The notes under the pieces are model-generated. The model did not search any database and was not told the DNA's origin. It worked only from the letters and a program-made list of their open reading frames with translations. The position numbers and the translations under genes are program-made. Source: Agrococcus sediminis (GTDB taxonomy: Bacteria > Actinomycetota > Actinomycetes > Actinomycetales > Microbacteriaceae). Taken from it: DNA of 64,000 nucleotides. Position 1 is the first letter of the stretch, and every line of letters starts with the position of its first letter. Location of the stretch: NCBI RefSeq assembly GCF_007923295.1, contig NZ_VOIR01000011.1, forward strand, positions 62,001 to 126,000, written 5' to 3'. Shown piece after piece: positions 53,178 to 60,739 of the stretch.

Positions 53178-53624
53178 TCAGTCCAGTTCGAGCGCGGCGC
53201 GCATGCCCTGCTCGGCGCGCCGCATGACGGTCGCGTGCTGCGCGGCGAGCACCCGGTGCAGCACCGGGCTCGCGAGGCGCAGCAGGGGCTTCCGCGCATC
53301 GACCTCCTGGGCGAAGGCCACCCTGGTGCCCACACCCTCGGGGCGCACGCGCCAGGCGCTCCAGCCGTCGAGGTCGCCGCGGATGCTCGCCCGCAGCTCG
53401 TCGTCGGCGCGCGCCTCCTCGGCGATGGAGATGCGGATGCGGTACCCGGCCGGCGCGCGCACCTCGAGGTCGGCGGCGCGGGCCCGGGCCGCCGGCGCGG
53501 CGTCGAGCACGCGCACCCCGGGCCACCAGCGCCCGTAGCCCGGGACGTCCTCGAGCAGCGCGAGCACCGCATCCGCCCCCGTGTCGAGGTGCCAGGCGTG
53601 GTCGAAGCGGTAGCGGGTGCGCAT
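53178..53624 (-). CDS. SRPBCC (polyketide cyclase/START-like) family protein
   Basis: 148 residues. The N-terminus MRTRYRFDHAWHLDTGADAV followed by VPGYGRWWPGVRVLDAAPA is the classic opening of SRPBCC proteins, in which W-x-x-W-W-P-G marks the ligand cavity edge. The C-terminal helix is long (HRVLAAQHATVMRRAEQGMR). Such proteins bind hydrophobic ligands; the enzymatic role, if any, is unknown. ATG 53624, divergent from a VOC gene. Confidence 0.82.
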   Translation of the reverse strand: MRTRYRFDHAWHLDTGADAVLALLEDVPGYGRWWPGVRVLDAAPAARARAADLEVRAPAGYRIRISIAEEARADDELRASIRGDLDGWSAWRVRPEGVGTRVAFAQEVDARKPLLRLASPVLHRVLAAQHATVMRRAEQGMRAALELD

Positions 53625-53676
53625 CGGCCCATCCTGCCCCTGGCGCCTGTGCGCGGCCCGGCGTACCGTCGCGGCC

Positions 53677-54180
53677 ATGAGCAGCCTCGTCGTGCACTTC
53701 GAGATCCACGCCAGCGAGCCGCAGCGGCTCATCGACTTCTACTCGCAGCTGCTCGACTGGCGCTTCGAGCGGTTCGGCGAGGTGCCGTACTGGACGATCG
53801 CGACCGGCGAGGGCTCGCGCTCGCTCACGGAGCCCGGCAGCGGCATCAACGGCGGGCTCACGCAGCGGGAGGGGCCGGCGCCCGCGCCCGGGTCGCCGGT
53901 CAACGGCGCCAACCTCGTCGTCGCCGTCGACGACGCCGACACGACCTACGCGCGGGGCCTCGAGCTCGGCGGCACCGGCGCGCTGCCGCCGACCGACATG
54001 CCGCAGGTCGGGAGGCTCGCGTACCTCGCAGACCCCGACGGCAACGTCTTCGGCCTCATCTCGACGACGCTCTCCGACGGCACCTCGGTGATGGGCGACG
54101 AGGCGCAGCCCGACCTCGAGCGGCCGGTGCACGGCGAGAGCGTGGCGCTCGACCCGATGCAGTCGACGCCGGAGCCGTAG
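53677..54180 (+). CDS. VOC family protein (glyoxalase/bleomycin-resistance fold)
   Basis: 167 residues with one VOC domain: VVHFEIHASEPQRLIDFYSQLLDW (metal-site His near residue 7), then GGTGALPPTDMP and LAYLADPDGNVFGLIS with the end-of-domain acidic/His region. DPDGNxFGL is the classic VOC terminal motif. The last 25 or so residues (PDLERPVHGESVALD) extend beyond the fold. Substrate unknown. The stop codon is 2 bases from a 75-bp tandem repeat. Confidence 0.85.
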   Translation: MSSLVVHFEIHASEPQRLIDFYSQLLDWRFERFGEVPYWTIATGEGSRSLTEPGSGINGGLTQREGPAPAPGSPVNGANLVVAVDDADTTYARGLELGGTGALPPTDMPQVGRLAYLADPDGNVFGLISTTLSDGTSVMGDEAQPDLERPVHGESVALDPMQSTPEP

Positions 54181-54182
54181 CG

Positions 54183-54365
54183 CGCTCGGTCGCCGGGGCT
54201 ACGCCCCGACGGCCTCTTGGTCTCGCGACGCCGGCCGGGAGGGCCGGCTCCTCGACCCGCTCGGTCGTCGGCGCTACGCCCCGACGGCCTCTTGGTCTCG
54301 CGACGCCGGCCGGGAGGGCCGGCTCCTCGACCCGCTCGGTCGTCGGCGCTACGCCCCGACGGCCT
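54183..54365. repeat. 75-bp tandem repeat (about 2.4 units) including the rocD 3' end and a dispersed hairpin element
   Basis: Units start at 54183, 54258 and 54333 (CGCTCGGTCG...). Units 1 and 2 differ at only a few bases near the start; the third is partial. Each full unit holds a copy of the last codons and stop of rocD (CTACGCCCCGACGGCCTC on the plus strand) and the element GGTCTCGCGACGC ... GGCTCCTCGACC with an inner CCGGCC/GGCCGG hairpin. The true rocD stop lies in the third unit. Confidence 0.9.
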
Positions 54366-55611
54366 CGCGAAACGCGTCGACGAGCATGTCGAGGTCGCGC
54401 TCCTCGATGACGATCGGCGGCGCGAGGCGCACCGTCTGGCCGTGGGTGTCCTTCGCGAGGATGCCGCGCTCGAGCAGCCGCAGGCACACCTGGCGGGCGG
54501 TGCCGACGGCCGGATCGATGTCGATCCCGGCCCAGAGCCCCACGCCGCGCACCGCGGTGACCCCGTGGCCGACGAGCTCGCCGAGGCCCGCGTGCAGGCG
54601 GGCGCCGAGCTCGCGGGCCCGCGCCTGCATCTCGCCCTCGCCGAGCATCCGCACGACCTCGAGGCCGACGGCCGCCGCGAGCGGGTTGCCGCCGAAGGTC
54701 GAGCCGTGCGAGCCCGGGGTGAGGACGCCCAGCACGTCCTCGTCGGCGACCACGGCCGACACCGGCACCACGCCGCCGCCGAGCGCCTTGCCGAGCAGGT
54801 AGACGTCCGGCACGACGCCCTCGTTGTCGCACTGGAACGTCGCGCCCGTGCGGCCGAGCCCCGACTGGATCTCGTCGGCGATCATGAGCACGCGCTCGCG
54901 CGCGGTGATCTCGCGCACGCGCTGCAGGTAGCCGGCCGGCGGCACGTTGATGCCCGCCTCGCCCTGGATGGGCTCGAGCAGCACCGCGGCCGTGTTCGGC
55001 GTGATCGCGGCCTCGAGCGCCTCCGCGTCGCCGAACGGCACCCGCACGAAGCCGGGCGTGAACGGCGCGTAGCCGGTCGTCGCCTCCGGGTCGTCGGAGA
55101 ACGACACGATCGTCGTGGTGCGGCCGTGGAAGTTGCCCTCCATCACGATGATCTCGGCCTGACCCGCGGGCACGCCCTTCACCTGGTACGCCCAGCGGCG
55201 GGCCACCTTGATGCCCGACTCGACCGCCTCGGCGCCCGTGTTCATCGGCAGCACCATGTCCTTGCCGGCGAGCGCGGCGAGCGCCTCGACGAACGGCCCG
55301 AGCGCCGCGGAGTGGAACGCGCGGCTCGTGAGCGTGACGCGGTCGAGCTGCGCGTGCGCGGCGTCGAGCAGGCGGCGGTTGCCGTGGCCGAAGTTCACCG
55401 CCGAGTAGGCGGCGAGGCAGTCGAGGTAGCGGCGGCCGTCGACGTCGGTCACCCACGCGCCCTCCGCCGTCTCCACGACGACCGGGAGCGGGTGGTAGTT
55501 GTGCGCGGCGTGCGCCTCGACCTGCTCGATCGCCCGCTCGGTCGCGGCCGACAGGGCCGTGCCCGTCGCCGCATCCGTCGTCGTCTCCGTCGTCATCGTC
55601 GCCTCCGTCAT
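54349..55611 (-). CDS. rocD: Ornithine--oxo-acid aminotransferase
   Basis: 420 residues, class III aminotransferase. AHNYHPLPVVVETAEGAWV (start of the fold), LPMNTGAEAVESGIKVARRW, MEGNFHGRTTTIVSFSDD, VLLEPIQGEAGI, MIADEIQSGLGRTG (PLP Asp), VYLLGKALGGGVVPVSAVV (PLP lysine in LGKAL) and HGSTFGGNPLAAAVG match ornithine aminotransferases. Gives glutamate semialdehyde. ATG 55611 overlaps the DDAH-like stop as ATGA with GGAG eight bases upstream; ATG 55596 with GGAGG five bases upstream is equally possible. Its 3' end has been duplicated in the repeat just downstream. Confidence 0.93.
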   Translation of the reverse strand: MTEATMTTETTTDAATGTALSAATERAIEQVEAHAAHNYHPLPVVVETAEGAWVTDVDGRRYLDCLAAYSAVNFGHGNRRLLDAAHAQLDRVTLTSRAFHSAALGPFVEALAALAGKDMVLPMNTGAEAVESGIKVARRWAYQVKGVPAGQAEIIVMEGNFHGRTTTIVSFSDDPEATTGYAPFTPGFVRVPFGDAEALEAAITPNTAAVLLEPIQGEAGINVPPAGYLQRVREITARERVLMIADEIQSGLGRTGATFQCDNEGVVPDVYLLGKALGGGVVPVSAVVADEDVLGVLTPGSHGSTFGGNPLAAAVGLEVVRMLGEGEMQARARELGARLHAGLGELVGHGVTAVRGVGLWAGIDIDPAVGTARQVCLRLLERGILAKDTHGQTVRLAPPIVIEERDLDMLVDAFREAVGA

Positions 55612-56465
55612 CGTCGCAGCTCCAGGGTGCAGCACTTGATCCCGCCGCCGCCGCGCAGCAGCTCGCTCAGGTCGAGGCCGATCGTCTCGTAGCCGCGCTC
55701 GGCGAGCTGGCGCGCGAAGCCCTCGGCGCGCTCGGCGATCACCATGGTGCGGCCGTCGCCGAACGAGTTGAGGCCCAGCACGGATGCGTCGGCCTCGTCG
55801 ACGAGGATGGCGTCGGGGTAGCGGCGCTCGAGCTCGGCCCTGCTGGCGTCGTCGAAGGCGCTCGGCAGGTAGGCGATGCTCGTCTCGTCGAGGATGGCCA
55901 TCGCCGTGTCGAGGTGGTAGAACGCCGGGTCGACGAGGCGCAGGCTCACGACCTCGCGGTCGAAGATGCCGCGCACCTCGTCGTGCGACTCGAGGCTCGT
56001 GCGGAAGCCGTGGCCGGCGAGGATCGTGCCGTTGGAGAGCAGGAAGTCGCCCTCGCCCTCGTTGATGTGCTTCGGCTCGTGCACCTCGAAGCCCTGCTCG
56101 GCGAACCAGCGCATGTAGGCGGGGCCCTCGGGCACCCGCTGCTCGTAGGTGAACAGCGCGCCGTAGGCCTTCCCGTCGAGCGTGAGCCCGCCGTTGGCCG
56201 CGTAGACCATGTCGTTGAGGCCCTCGACGGGCTCGATCTGGTGCACCTCGAAGCCGAGGCGGTCGTAGGCGTCGACGAGCGTCTGCCACTGCGCGACGGC
56301 GAGGTCGGTGCTCGTGGGCTGGTCGGGATCCATCCAGGGGTTGATGCGGTAGGTGACGTCGAAGTGCGCCGGACGGCACATCAGCACGGTCTTCTGGACG
56401 GCCGTGCGGGACGCGTCGGAGGGGGTCGCGGTCTCGGGGCGCGCGTGGGTCATCTCATGCTGCAT
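55608..56465 (-). CDS. Dimethylarginine dimethylaminohydrolase / amidinotransferase family protein
   Basis: 285 residues of the guanidino-modifying superfamily. LMCRPAHFDVTYRINPWMDP at the start, LNDMVYAANGGLTLDGKAY, NEGEGDFLLSNGTILAG, catalytic His in PAFYHLDTAMAIL and the catalytic Cys in GGGIKCCTLELR near the end. Enzymes of this fold hydrolyse methylarginines, arginine or citrulline. It is translationally coupled to ornithine aminotransferase, so an arginine-to-ornithine type conversion is an attractive alternative to DDAH. ATG 56465 is used; later ATG 56453 is possible. Divergent from an Lrp regulator. Confidence 0.85.
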   Translation of the reverse strand: MQHEMTHARPETATPSDASRTAVQKTVLMCRPAHFDVTYRINPWMDPDQPTSTDLAVAQWQTLVDAYDRLGFEVHQIEPVEGLNDMVYAANGGLTLDGKAYGALFTYEQRVPEGPAYMRWFAEQGFEVHEPKHINEGEGDFLLSNGTILAGHGFRTSLESHDEVRGIFDREVVSLRLVDPAFYHLDTAMAILDETSIAYLPSAFDDASRAELERRYPDAILVDEADASVLGLNSFGDGRTMVIAERAEGFARQLAERGYETIGLDLSELLRGGGGIKCCTLELRR

Positions 56466-56557
56466 GTCATCCAGGGTCGCAAACAATCGACGCATCAGTG
56501 GGGGTCAGCACGCATGTTTCTTGCGATCTGGCCGATCGTGACCGTAGAATCCTGCAT
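56466..56557. promoter_or_regulatory. Divergent promoter region, DDAH-like/rocD operon and Lrp gene
   Basis: TAGAAT at 56545-56550 lies 7 bases before the Lrp ATG, pointing to a leaderless transcript. GCAAACA near 56479 and TGTTTCTTGC near 56515 form a loose inverted repeat, which could be the Lrp-type binding site for both directions. Confidence 0.45.
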
Positions 56558-56995
56558 ATGGATCGGATCGACCACGGCATCATCGATCAGCTGCGCCTCA
56601 ACGCCCGGGCCGGCTACGCCGACATCGGCGCCGAGGTCGGCCTCTCCGCCTCCGCCGTCAAGCGCCGCATCGACAAGCTCGTCGCCGACGGCGTGATCCG
56701 CGGCTTCACCGTGCAGGTCGACCCGGCCGTCGAGGGCCTCGCCACCGAAGCCTACGTGGAGCTCTTCTGCCGCGGCACCGTCTCGCCCAGCGACCTCAAG
56801 CGCATCCTCTCGGGCGTGCCCGAGATCGTCGAGGCCGGCACCGTCACGGGCGAGGCCGACGCGATCGTGATCATGCGCGCGCGCGACGTCATCGCCCTCG
56901 AGGAGGCGCTCGAGAAGGTGCGCGCCGCCGCGACCGTCGACCACACCCGCTCGGCGATCGTGCTCTCGAAGCTCATCACCCGCAACGCGGGCTGA
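56558..56995 (+). CDS. Lrp/AsnC family transcriptional regulator
   Basis: 145 residues: N-terminal HTH (YADIGAEVGLSASAVKRRIDKLVADGVIRGF, positions about 20-50 in outline) and a C-terminal RAM/AsnC effector domain (VEAGTVTGEADAIVIMRARD). ATG 56558 sits just behind TAGAAT. In actinobacteria, Lrp-type regulators next to rocD usually control arginine/ornithine catabolism, so it is probably the switch for the divergent operon; the amino-acid effector is inferred to be arginine or ornithine. Confidence 0.9.
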   Translation: MDRIDHGIIDQLRLNARAGYADIGAEVGLSASAVKRRIDKLVADGVIRGFTVQVDPAVEGLATEAYVELFCRGTVSPSDLKRILSGVPEIVEAGTVTGEADAIVIMRARDVIALEEALEKVRAAATVDHTRSAIVLSKLITRNAG

Positions 56996-57037
56996 GGGCT
57001 CCGCCCGGCCGGGCTCGGCGCGGCCTAGCCTGGTCGC

Positions 57038-57454
57038 ATGCGCGTCATCACCGTCTCGGCGATCTGCTTCGAGCGCGCCGACGGCGCCGTGCTCACGGTG
57101 CGGAAGCGCGGCACCAGCGCCTGGATGCTGCCCGGCGGCAAGCCCGAGCCCGGCGAGACCGCGGCCGAGTGCGCCGTGCGCGAGGTGCGGGAGGAGCTGG
57201 GCGTCGAGATCGCGCTCGAGCGCATCGAGCCGATGGGCGACTTCGAGACGCGCGCCGCCAATGAGGCCGGCTTCGCCCTGCGCGCGAGCGTCTTCCGCAC
57301 GCGCGATGCGATCGAGCCGAGGGCGCAGGCCGAGATCGAGGCGGTGCGGTGGATCGTGCCCGCGATCGGCGTCGAGGACGAGGCGGAGGCGCCGCTCAAC
57401 CGCGAGCACGTCTTCCCGCTGCTGCTCGCCGAGCTCGCCGCGGCCGAGCGCTAG
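57038..57454 (+). CDS. NUDIX hydrolase
   Basis: 138 residues. The NUDIX box is complete, from Gly34 through Glu40 to the REVREELG segment (residues 48-55), in the pattern Gx5Ex7REUxEExGU. The N-terminal strand ITVSAICFERADGAVLTVRKRG and WMLPGGKPEPGE are typical of the MutT/ADP-ribose-pyrophosphatase-like group. It hydrolyses a nucleoside diphosphate derivative; the exact substrate is unclear. Single gene followed by a terminator hairpin. Confidence 0.93.
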   Translation: MRVITVSAICFERADGAVLTVRKRGTSAWMLPGGKPEPGETAAECAVREVREELGVEIALERIEPMGDFETRAANEAGFALRASVFRTRDAIEPRAQAEIEAVRWIVPAIGVEDEAEAPLNREHVFPLLLAELAAAER

Positions 57455-57482
57455 GAGCGCGATCGGCGCCGGGGACGGAGAA

Positions 57483-57509
57483 CGGGGCCCGACCGATGGT
57501 CGAGCCCCG
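57483..57509 (+). terminator. Terminator after the NUDIX gene
   Basis: CGGGGCCCGACC pairs with GGTCGAGCCCCG (one wobble) around GAT, 29 bases after the stop codon. Confidence 0.75.
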
Positions 57510-57604
57510 TATCGGACGGCCGCCTCACAGCGCGCCGCGCATCTGCCCCTCCAGAAAAGACTGGGCTCCCTCTGCATCCCGTCGCCGCAGCGCCGAGACC
57601 CTGT

Positions 57605-57646
57605 CATGGCCCGAATTTCCCCTCGCGGGGCCCCAGCCGGGCCGTG
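57605..57646. other. Structured intergenic element of unknown role
   Basis: Outer stem CATGGCCCG/CGGGCCGTG (one wobble) encloses an inner CCCC-TCGC-GGGG hairpin. It lies in the 236-base gap between the convergent NUDIX and membrane-protein genes, past the NUDIX terminator. It could be a terminator for the leftward gene or part of a small RNA. No known RNA family is recognised. The rest of the gap shows no gene. Confidence 0.4.
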
Positions 57647-57690
57647 CGTTCACCGTACGCGCGCTCCCTAGGAGCCGTCGATGGGGAGAA

Positions 57691-58383
57691 CTACCCATCC
57701 CTGTATGCGACCGCGCCGCTCGAGCGCCGAGGCGTGTAGTCGCGCCAGGTGTCCCGGTAGTGCGCGTAGCCCGAGCGCATCGAGACGAGGGCCCACACGA
57801 GCCCGACGACGACGCCGGCCGCCACGGCCCATCCGACCTCCGCAACGACGTCGACGAGCGCGCCGGCCAGCAGCCCGTAGACGCACGCGTTCACCACCAT
57901 GATGAGCACGGGCGAGCTGCCGAACAGGTGGCTGAAGACGCTGCGGCGCCGCAGGAACGAGTAGGTGCGCTCCATGCCGGCCTCGTCGTCGGTGACCGCC
58001 GCGAGGAAGACCTCGCGCACGTGCGGGTCGAGGTCGACGTAGGCGCCGCGCAGCCGGTTCATCGCGACGACGTACATCATCTCCTCCTCGGCGACGTTGA
58101 CGACCCGCAGCTGCGTCATGAGCCCGATGACGCAGAGGAACGCCAGGATCGCGAGCATCGCGGGCGAGAACCAGCCCGAGAAGCGCGACACCTGGCCGAG
58201 CAGGCCCATCGTCACGAGCCCCGCCGAGACGAGCGTCAGGAAGATCGTGATGCGGGTGAGCACCTCGCTCTGCGCCGTGCCGCGCGCGGCGAGCAGACCC
58301 CAGTGCTCGGTGGCGAGGATCTGCGCGCGGCGCCCGAGGGCCGCGTCGGACTCCGGCGCTGCTGCAGTGCCTCCGTCGGCCAT
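57691..58383 (-). CDS. Uncharacterised integral membrane protein
   Basis: 230 residues with a soluble N-terminal 40, a predicted pair of helices (about residues 44-66 and 73-92), a central charged region (about 95-145, NRLRGAYVDLDPHVREVFLAAVTDDEAG) and a second pair (about 153-172 and 178-200). The four-helix arrangement with a long polar loop between pairs fits a small membrane scaffold or sensor protein. No family motif recognised. Convergent with the NUDIX gene. The ATG lies at the start of a Gly/Ala-rich leader. Confidence 0.8.
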   Translation of the reverse strand: MADGGTAAAPESDAALGRRAQILATEHWGLLAARGTAQSEVLTRITIFLTLVSAGLVTMGLLGQVSRFSGWFSPAMLAILAFLCVIGLMTQLRVVNVAEEEMMYVVAMNRLRGAYVDLDPHVREVFLAAVTDDEAGMERTYSFLRRRSVFSHLFGSSPVLIMVVNACVYGLLAGALVDVVAEVGWAVAAGVVVGLVWALVSMRSGYAHYRDTWRDYTPRRSSGAVAYRDG

Positions 58384-58416
58384 GGCTCATTGTCCAGCCG
58401 CGCGCCCGGCGGCACC

Positions 58417-58440
58417 AGGGGTCGCGTCAGGGGTCGCGTC
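58417..58440. repeat. Two tandem 12-bp repeats at the end of the FAD monooxygenase gene
   Basis: AGGGGTCGCGTC occurs twice back to back; the second copy overlaps the stop codon of the FAD monooxygenase (58439-58441). Probably a slippage product. Confidence 0.8.
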
Positions 58441-59758
58441 AGCGCTTGGCGCGCGGGCTGCGCCAGTGCAGCATCCAGTCGCCGGCGATCTCGGCGAGCG
58501 TGGTCGGCAGCAGGTTGTAGGCGCCGTTGCGCGCGGCGACGAGCACCGAGCTGCGCGTCTCGGTCGTGACGCGCGCGAGGCGGTGCGAGAGCTGCTTGAA
58601 GCGGTCGGTGCGGCGGATGCGCTCGCTGTCGTAGGCGCGCAGGGCCTGCTCGAGCGGGTGGTCCTGCAGCAGGATGCCGAGCGTCGCGGCGTCCTCGAGG
58701 GTGAGGCTGCCGCCCTGGCCGAACGTCGGCAGCATCGCGTGCGCGGCGTCGCCGAGCAGCACCACGCCGGGCCGGTGGAACGACTTCAGGGGCGTGGGGA
58801 GCCAGTGCAGGTCGCGTCGCATCACCGAGGCCTGCGGCGTGGCGGCGATGTGGTCGCGCACCTCGGGCGCCCACGTGTCGAACCGCTCGCGCGCCGCCTC
58901 GAGCTCGTCGCGCGACGTGCGTCCCATCCGGGCGTGCGCCATGCCCCACCAGTAGACGCGGCCGCCGTCGATCGGCACCATGCCGAACTCGGCGCCGCTG
59001 CCGACGTACTGCCGCATCCCGCTCGGCGAGTCGGCCTCCGCCTGCACGACGCCGTACCAGCAGGTGGCGCCCGAGTAGTCGGTCGCCGCCTTCGGCCAGA
59101 GCGCCTTCCGCACGGCGGAGTCGATGCCGTCGGCGCCGATCACGAGGTCGGCCTCGATCGTCTCGAAGCGCGACTCGCGCGACTCGCGCACCTGCTGCTT
59201 GGTGGCGCGGCGCTCGGCGCGCCGGTCGATGGGGTCGTCGCCGGGCTCGAGGGCCCGCTGGAGCCGGCGGCCGAGGCGGATGCCGCGCGCGCGGTCCTGC
59301 CGCTGCTGCCGCTCGAGCCTCGCGTCGGTGGCATCGGGGTCGGCCGCGCCGTGCTCGATCGTGACCGACGGGCGGGCGCCGGACGACGCATCCGTCACCC
59401 CCACGACGCGCATGCCGGTCTCGACCTCGCGGCCACCGCCGACGATGTCGAGCAGGGTCGAGCGGTGCAGCGCGTGCAGCGCGCTCGAGTCGAAGGTCGA
59501 GCCCTGCTGCAGCGGCGAGCCCTGATCGGTGAAGACGCCCTCGGGCATCGAGCGCACGGCGCGGTCGCGCACCTCGTCGCCGACGCCGAGCTCGTCGAGC
59601 GCCTCGAGGCCGTTGCTCGCGATGGCGATGCCCGCACCTGTCGTGCGTGGCCGCTCGGCCGCCTCGAGCACCCGCACCTGCCAGCCGGCGGCCTCGAGGC
59701 CGCGGGCGGCGGCGAGCCCGCCGAGTCCTGCACCGACGATGATGGCGGTCTGCGTCAT
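58439..59758 (-). CDS. FAD-dependent monooxygenase (PHBH/salicylate-hydroxylase type) with an Arg-rich insertion
   Basis: 439 residues. The FAD-binding Rossmann motif is VGAGLGGLAAARGLEAAG (residues 8-25), the second motif is DLVIGADGIDSAVRKAL (about 204-220), and the third is LLGDAAHAMLPTFGQGG (about 343). These are the three signatures of group A flavin monooxygenases. Between motif 1 and motif 2, residues about 138-200 are a charged insertion holding 16 Arg in 60 residues, not part of the usual fold. Acts on an aromatic or small hydrophobic substrate with NAD(P)H; unknown. Confidence 0.88.
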   Translation of the reverse strand: MTQTAIIVGAGLGGLAAARGLEAAGWQVRVLEAAERPRTTGAGIAIASNGLEALDELGVGDEVRDRAVRSMPEGVFTDQGSPLQQGSTFDSSALHALHRSTLLDIVGGGREVETGMRVVGVTDASSGARPSVTIEHGAADPDATDARLERQQRQDRARGIRLGRRLQRALEPGDDPIDRRAERRATKQQVRESRESRFETIEADLVIGADGIDSAVRKALWPKAATDYSGATCWYGVVQAEADSPSGMRQYVGSGAEFGMVPIDGGRVYWWGMAHARMGRTSRDELEAARERFDTWAPEVRDHIAATPQASVMRRDLHWLPTPLKSFHRPGVVLLGDAAHAMLPTFGQGGSLTLEDAATLGILLQDHPLEQALRAYDSERIRRTDRFKQLSHRLARVTTETRSSVLVAARNGAYNLLPTTLAEIAGDWMLHWRSPRAKR

Positions 59759-59783
59759 GCCCCCGAGGCTAACCCGTGCCGCC

Positions 59784-60143
59784 TCAGTCCTGCTGGGGCG
59801 CGTCGTGCTCGCCGGCCCGCTGCGACACGCGGCGGTCCCAGACGAGCCACTTCTCGTCGATCGCCTGCTCGATGTCGACGCCCGTGGCCTCCGCGAGCGC
59901 GAGCAGCATGCCCACCGCATCCGCGAGCTCGAGCGCGAAGCGGCGATCGATCTCCTCGGGGCTGTGGCCCTTGTCGCGCTGCCGCCCGGTCTTCGCGAGC
60001 CATGCCTGCACGACCTCGCCGACCTCCTCCTGCAGCTTGAGCACGAGCCAGTCCGCGTCGCGCTCGAAGCCGTAGACCTCGGCGTAGCGGAGCGAGATCG
60101 CATCGATCTGCTGGGCGAGGGCGCGCATCTCCATGCGGGCCAT
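59784..60143 (-). CDS. MazG-like nucleotide pyrophosphohydrolase
   Basis: 119 residues. LVLKLQEEVGEVVQAWLAKTG carries the EExxE metal motif and FALELADAVGMLLALAEATG the ExxD partner, the arrangement of all-alpha NTP pyrophosphatases. Start ATG 60143 is tentative; ATG 60134 or 60128 would also retain the domain. It probably removes non-canonical NTPs. Divergent from the carbonic anhydrase with a 27-base gap. Confidence 0.85.
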   Translation of the reverse strand: MARMEMRALAQQIDAISLRYAEVYGFERDADWLVLKLQEEVGEVVQAWLAKTGRQRDKGHSPEEIDRRFALELADAVGMLLALAEATGVDIEQAIDEKWLVWDRRVSQRAGEHDAPQQD

Positions 60144-60158
60144 GCTCGCACGCGGCCC

Positions 60159-60164
60159 TAGATT
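60159..60164 (+). promoter_or_regulatory. Minus-10 box of the carbonic anhydrase gene
   Basis: TAGATT six bases before the ATG at 60171 with no ribosome site between suggests a leaderless message. Confidence 0.45.
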
Positions 60165-60170
60165 GTGAGC

Positions 60171-60668
60171 ATGGACTCCGCTTTCGACGACCTCCTCCAG
60201 CACAACCGGGACTTCGCCGCCACCTTCGCCCTGCAGGGCTTCGACGGCGTCGCGAAGTCGGGCGTCGCGATGGTCACCTGCATGGACTCGCGGATCGACC
60301 CGCTCGGCATGATCGGGCTCGAGCCCGGCGACGCGAAGATCCTGCGCAACCCTGGCGGGCGCGCCACCGAGCGCACGCTCGTCGCGCTCGTGCTGGGCGT
60401 CAACCTGCTGAACGTCGACCGCATCCTGCTCGTGCAGCACACGCGCTGCGCGATGGCCTCGAAGTCGGAGCGCGAGCTGCTCGTCGACATCTCGCAGGCC
60501 GCGGGCGTCGACGCCTCGTGGCTCGACCTCGGCGCGATCGAGCACCAGCGCCTGTCGATCATCCAGGACGTGCACCGCGTGCGGTCGCACCCGCTCATCG
60601 GCGAGCGCGCCCAGATCGGCGGCTTCCTCTACGACGTCGACACGGGGCTGCTCGAGCAGGTCGCCTGA
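60171..60668 (+). CDS. Beta-class carbonic anhydrase
   Basis: 165 residues, shorter than plant-type beta enzymes but normal for small actinobacterial ones. Zinc ligands and catalytic dyad: Cys37 and Asp39-Arg41 in VTCMDSRIDP, then His90 and Cys93 in VQHTRCAM. NPGGRATERTLVALVLG is the conserved helix. ATG 60171 is preferred to GTG 60165 because of the TAGATT box. Interconverts CO2 and bicarbonate in the cytoplasm. It may act in pH and bicarbonate supply; no neighbouring partner. Confidence 0.93.
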   Translation: MDSAFDDLLQHNRDFAATFALQGFDGVAKSGVAMVTCMDSRIDPLGMIGLEPGDAKILRNPGGRATERTLVALVLGVNLLNVDRILLVQHTRCAMASKSERELLVDISQAAGVDASWLDLGAIEHQRLSIIQDVHRVRSHPLIGERAQIGGFLYDVDTGLLEQVA

Positions 60669-60739
60669 CGCGGCCCGCCCCTGGCCTGATCGCTCCGCCG
60701 GGCCTGGCACCGGACCGGCCGAGCGTTCAGGATGGGGTC

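Noticed and set aside
54183-54365. CRISPR array
   Set aside because: The units are head-to-tail 75-bp copies without unique spacers, and contain coding sequence of rocD; no cas gene is near.
57548-57570. RNase P RNA start (similarity to the conserved AGGAAAGTCCGGGCTCC-type element)
   Set aside because: Key bases differ, the gap is too short for an RNase P RNA, and the other conserved core segments are absent.
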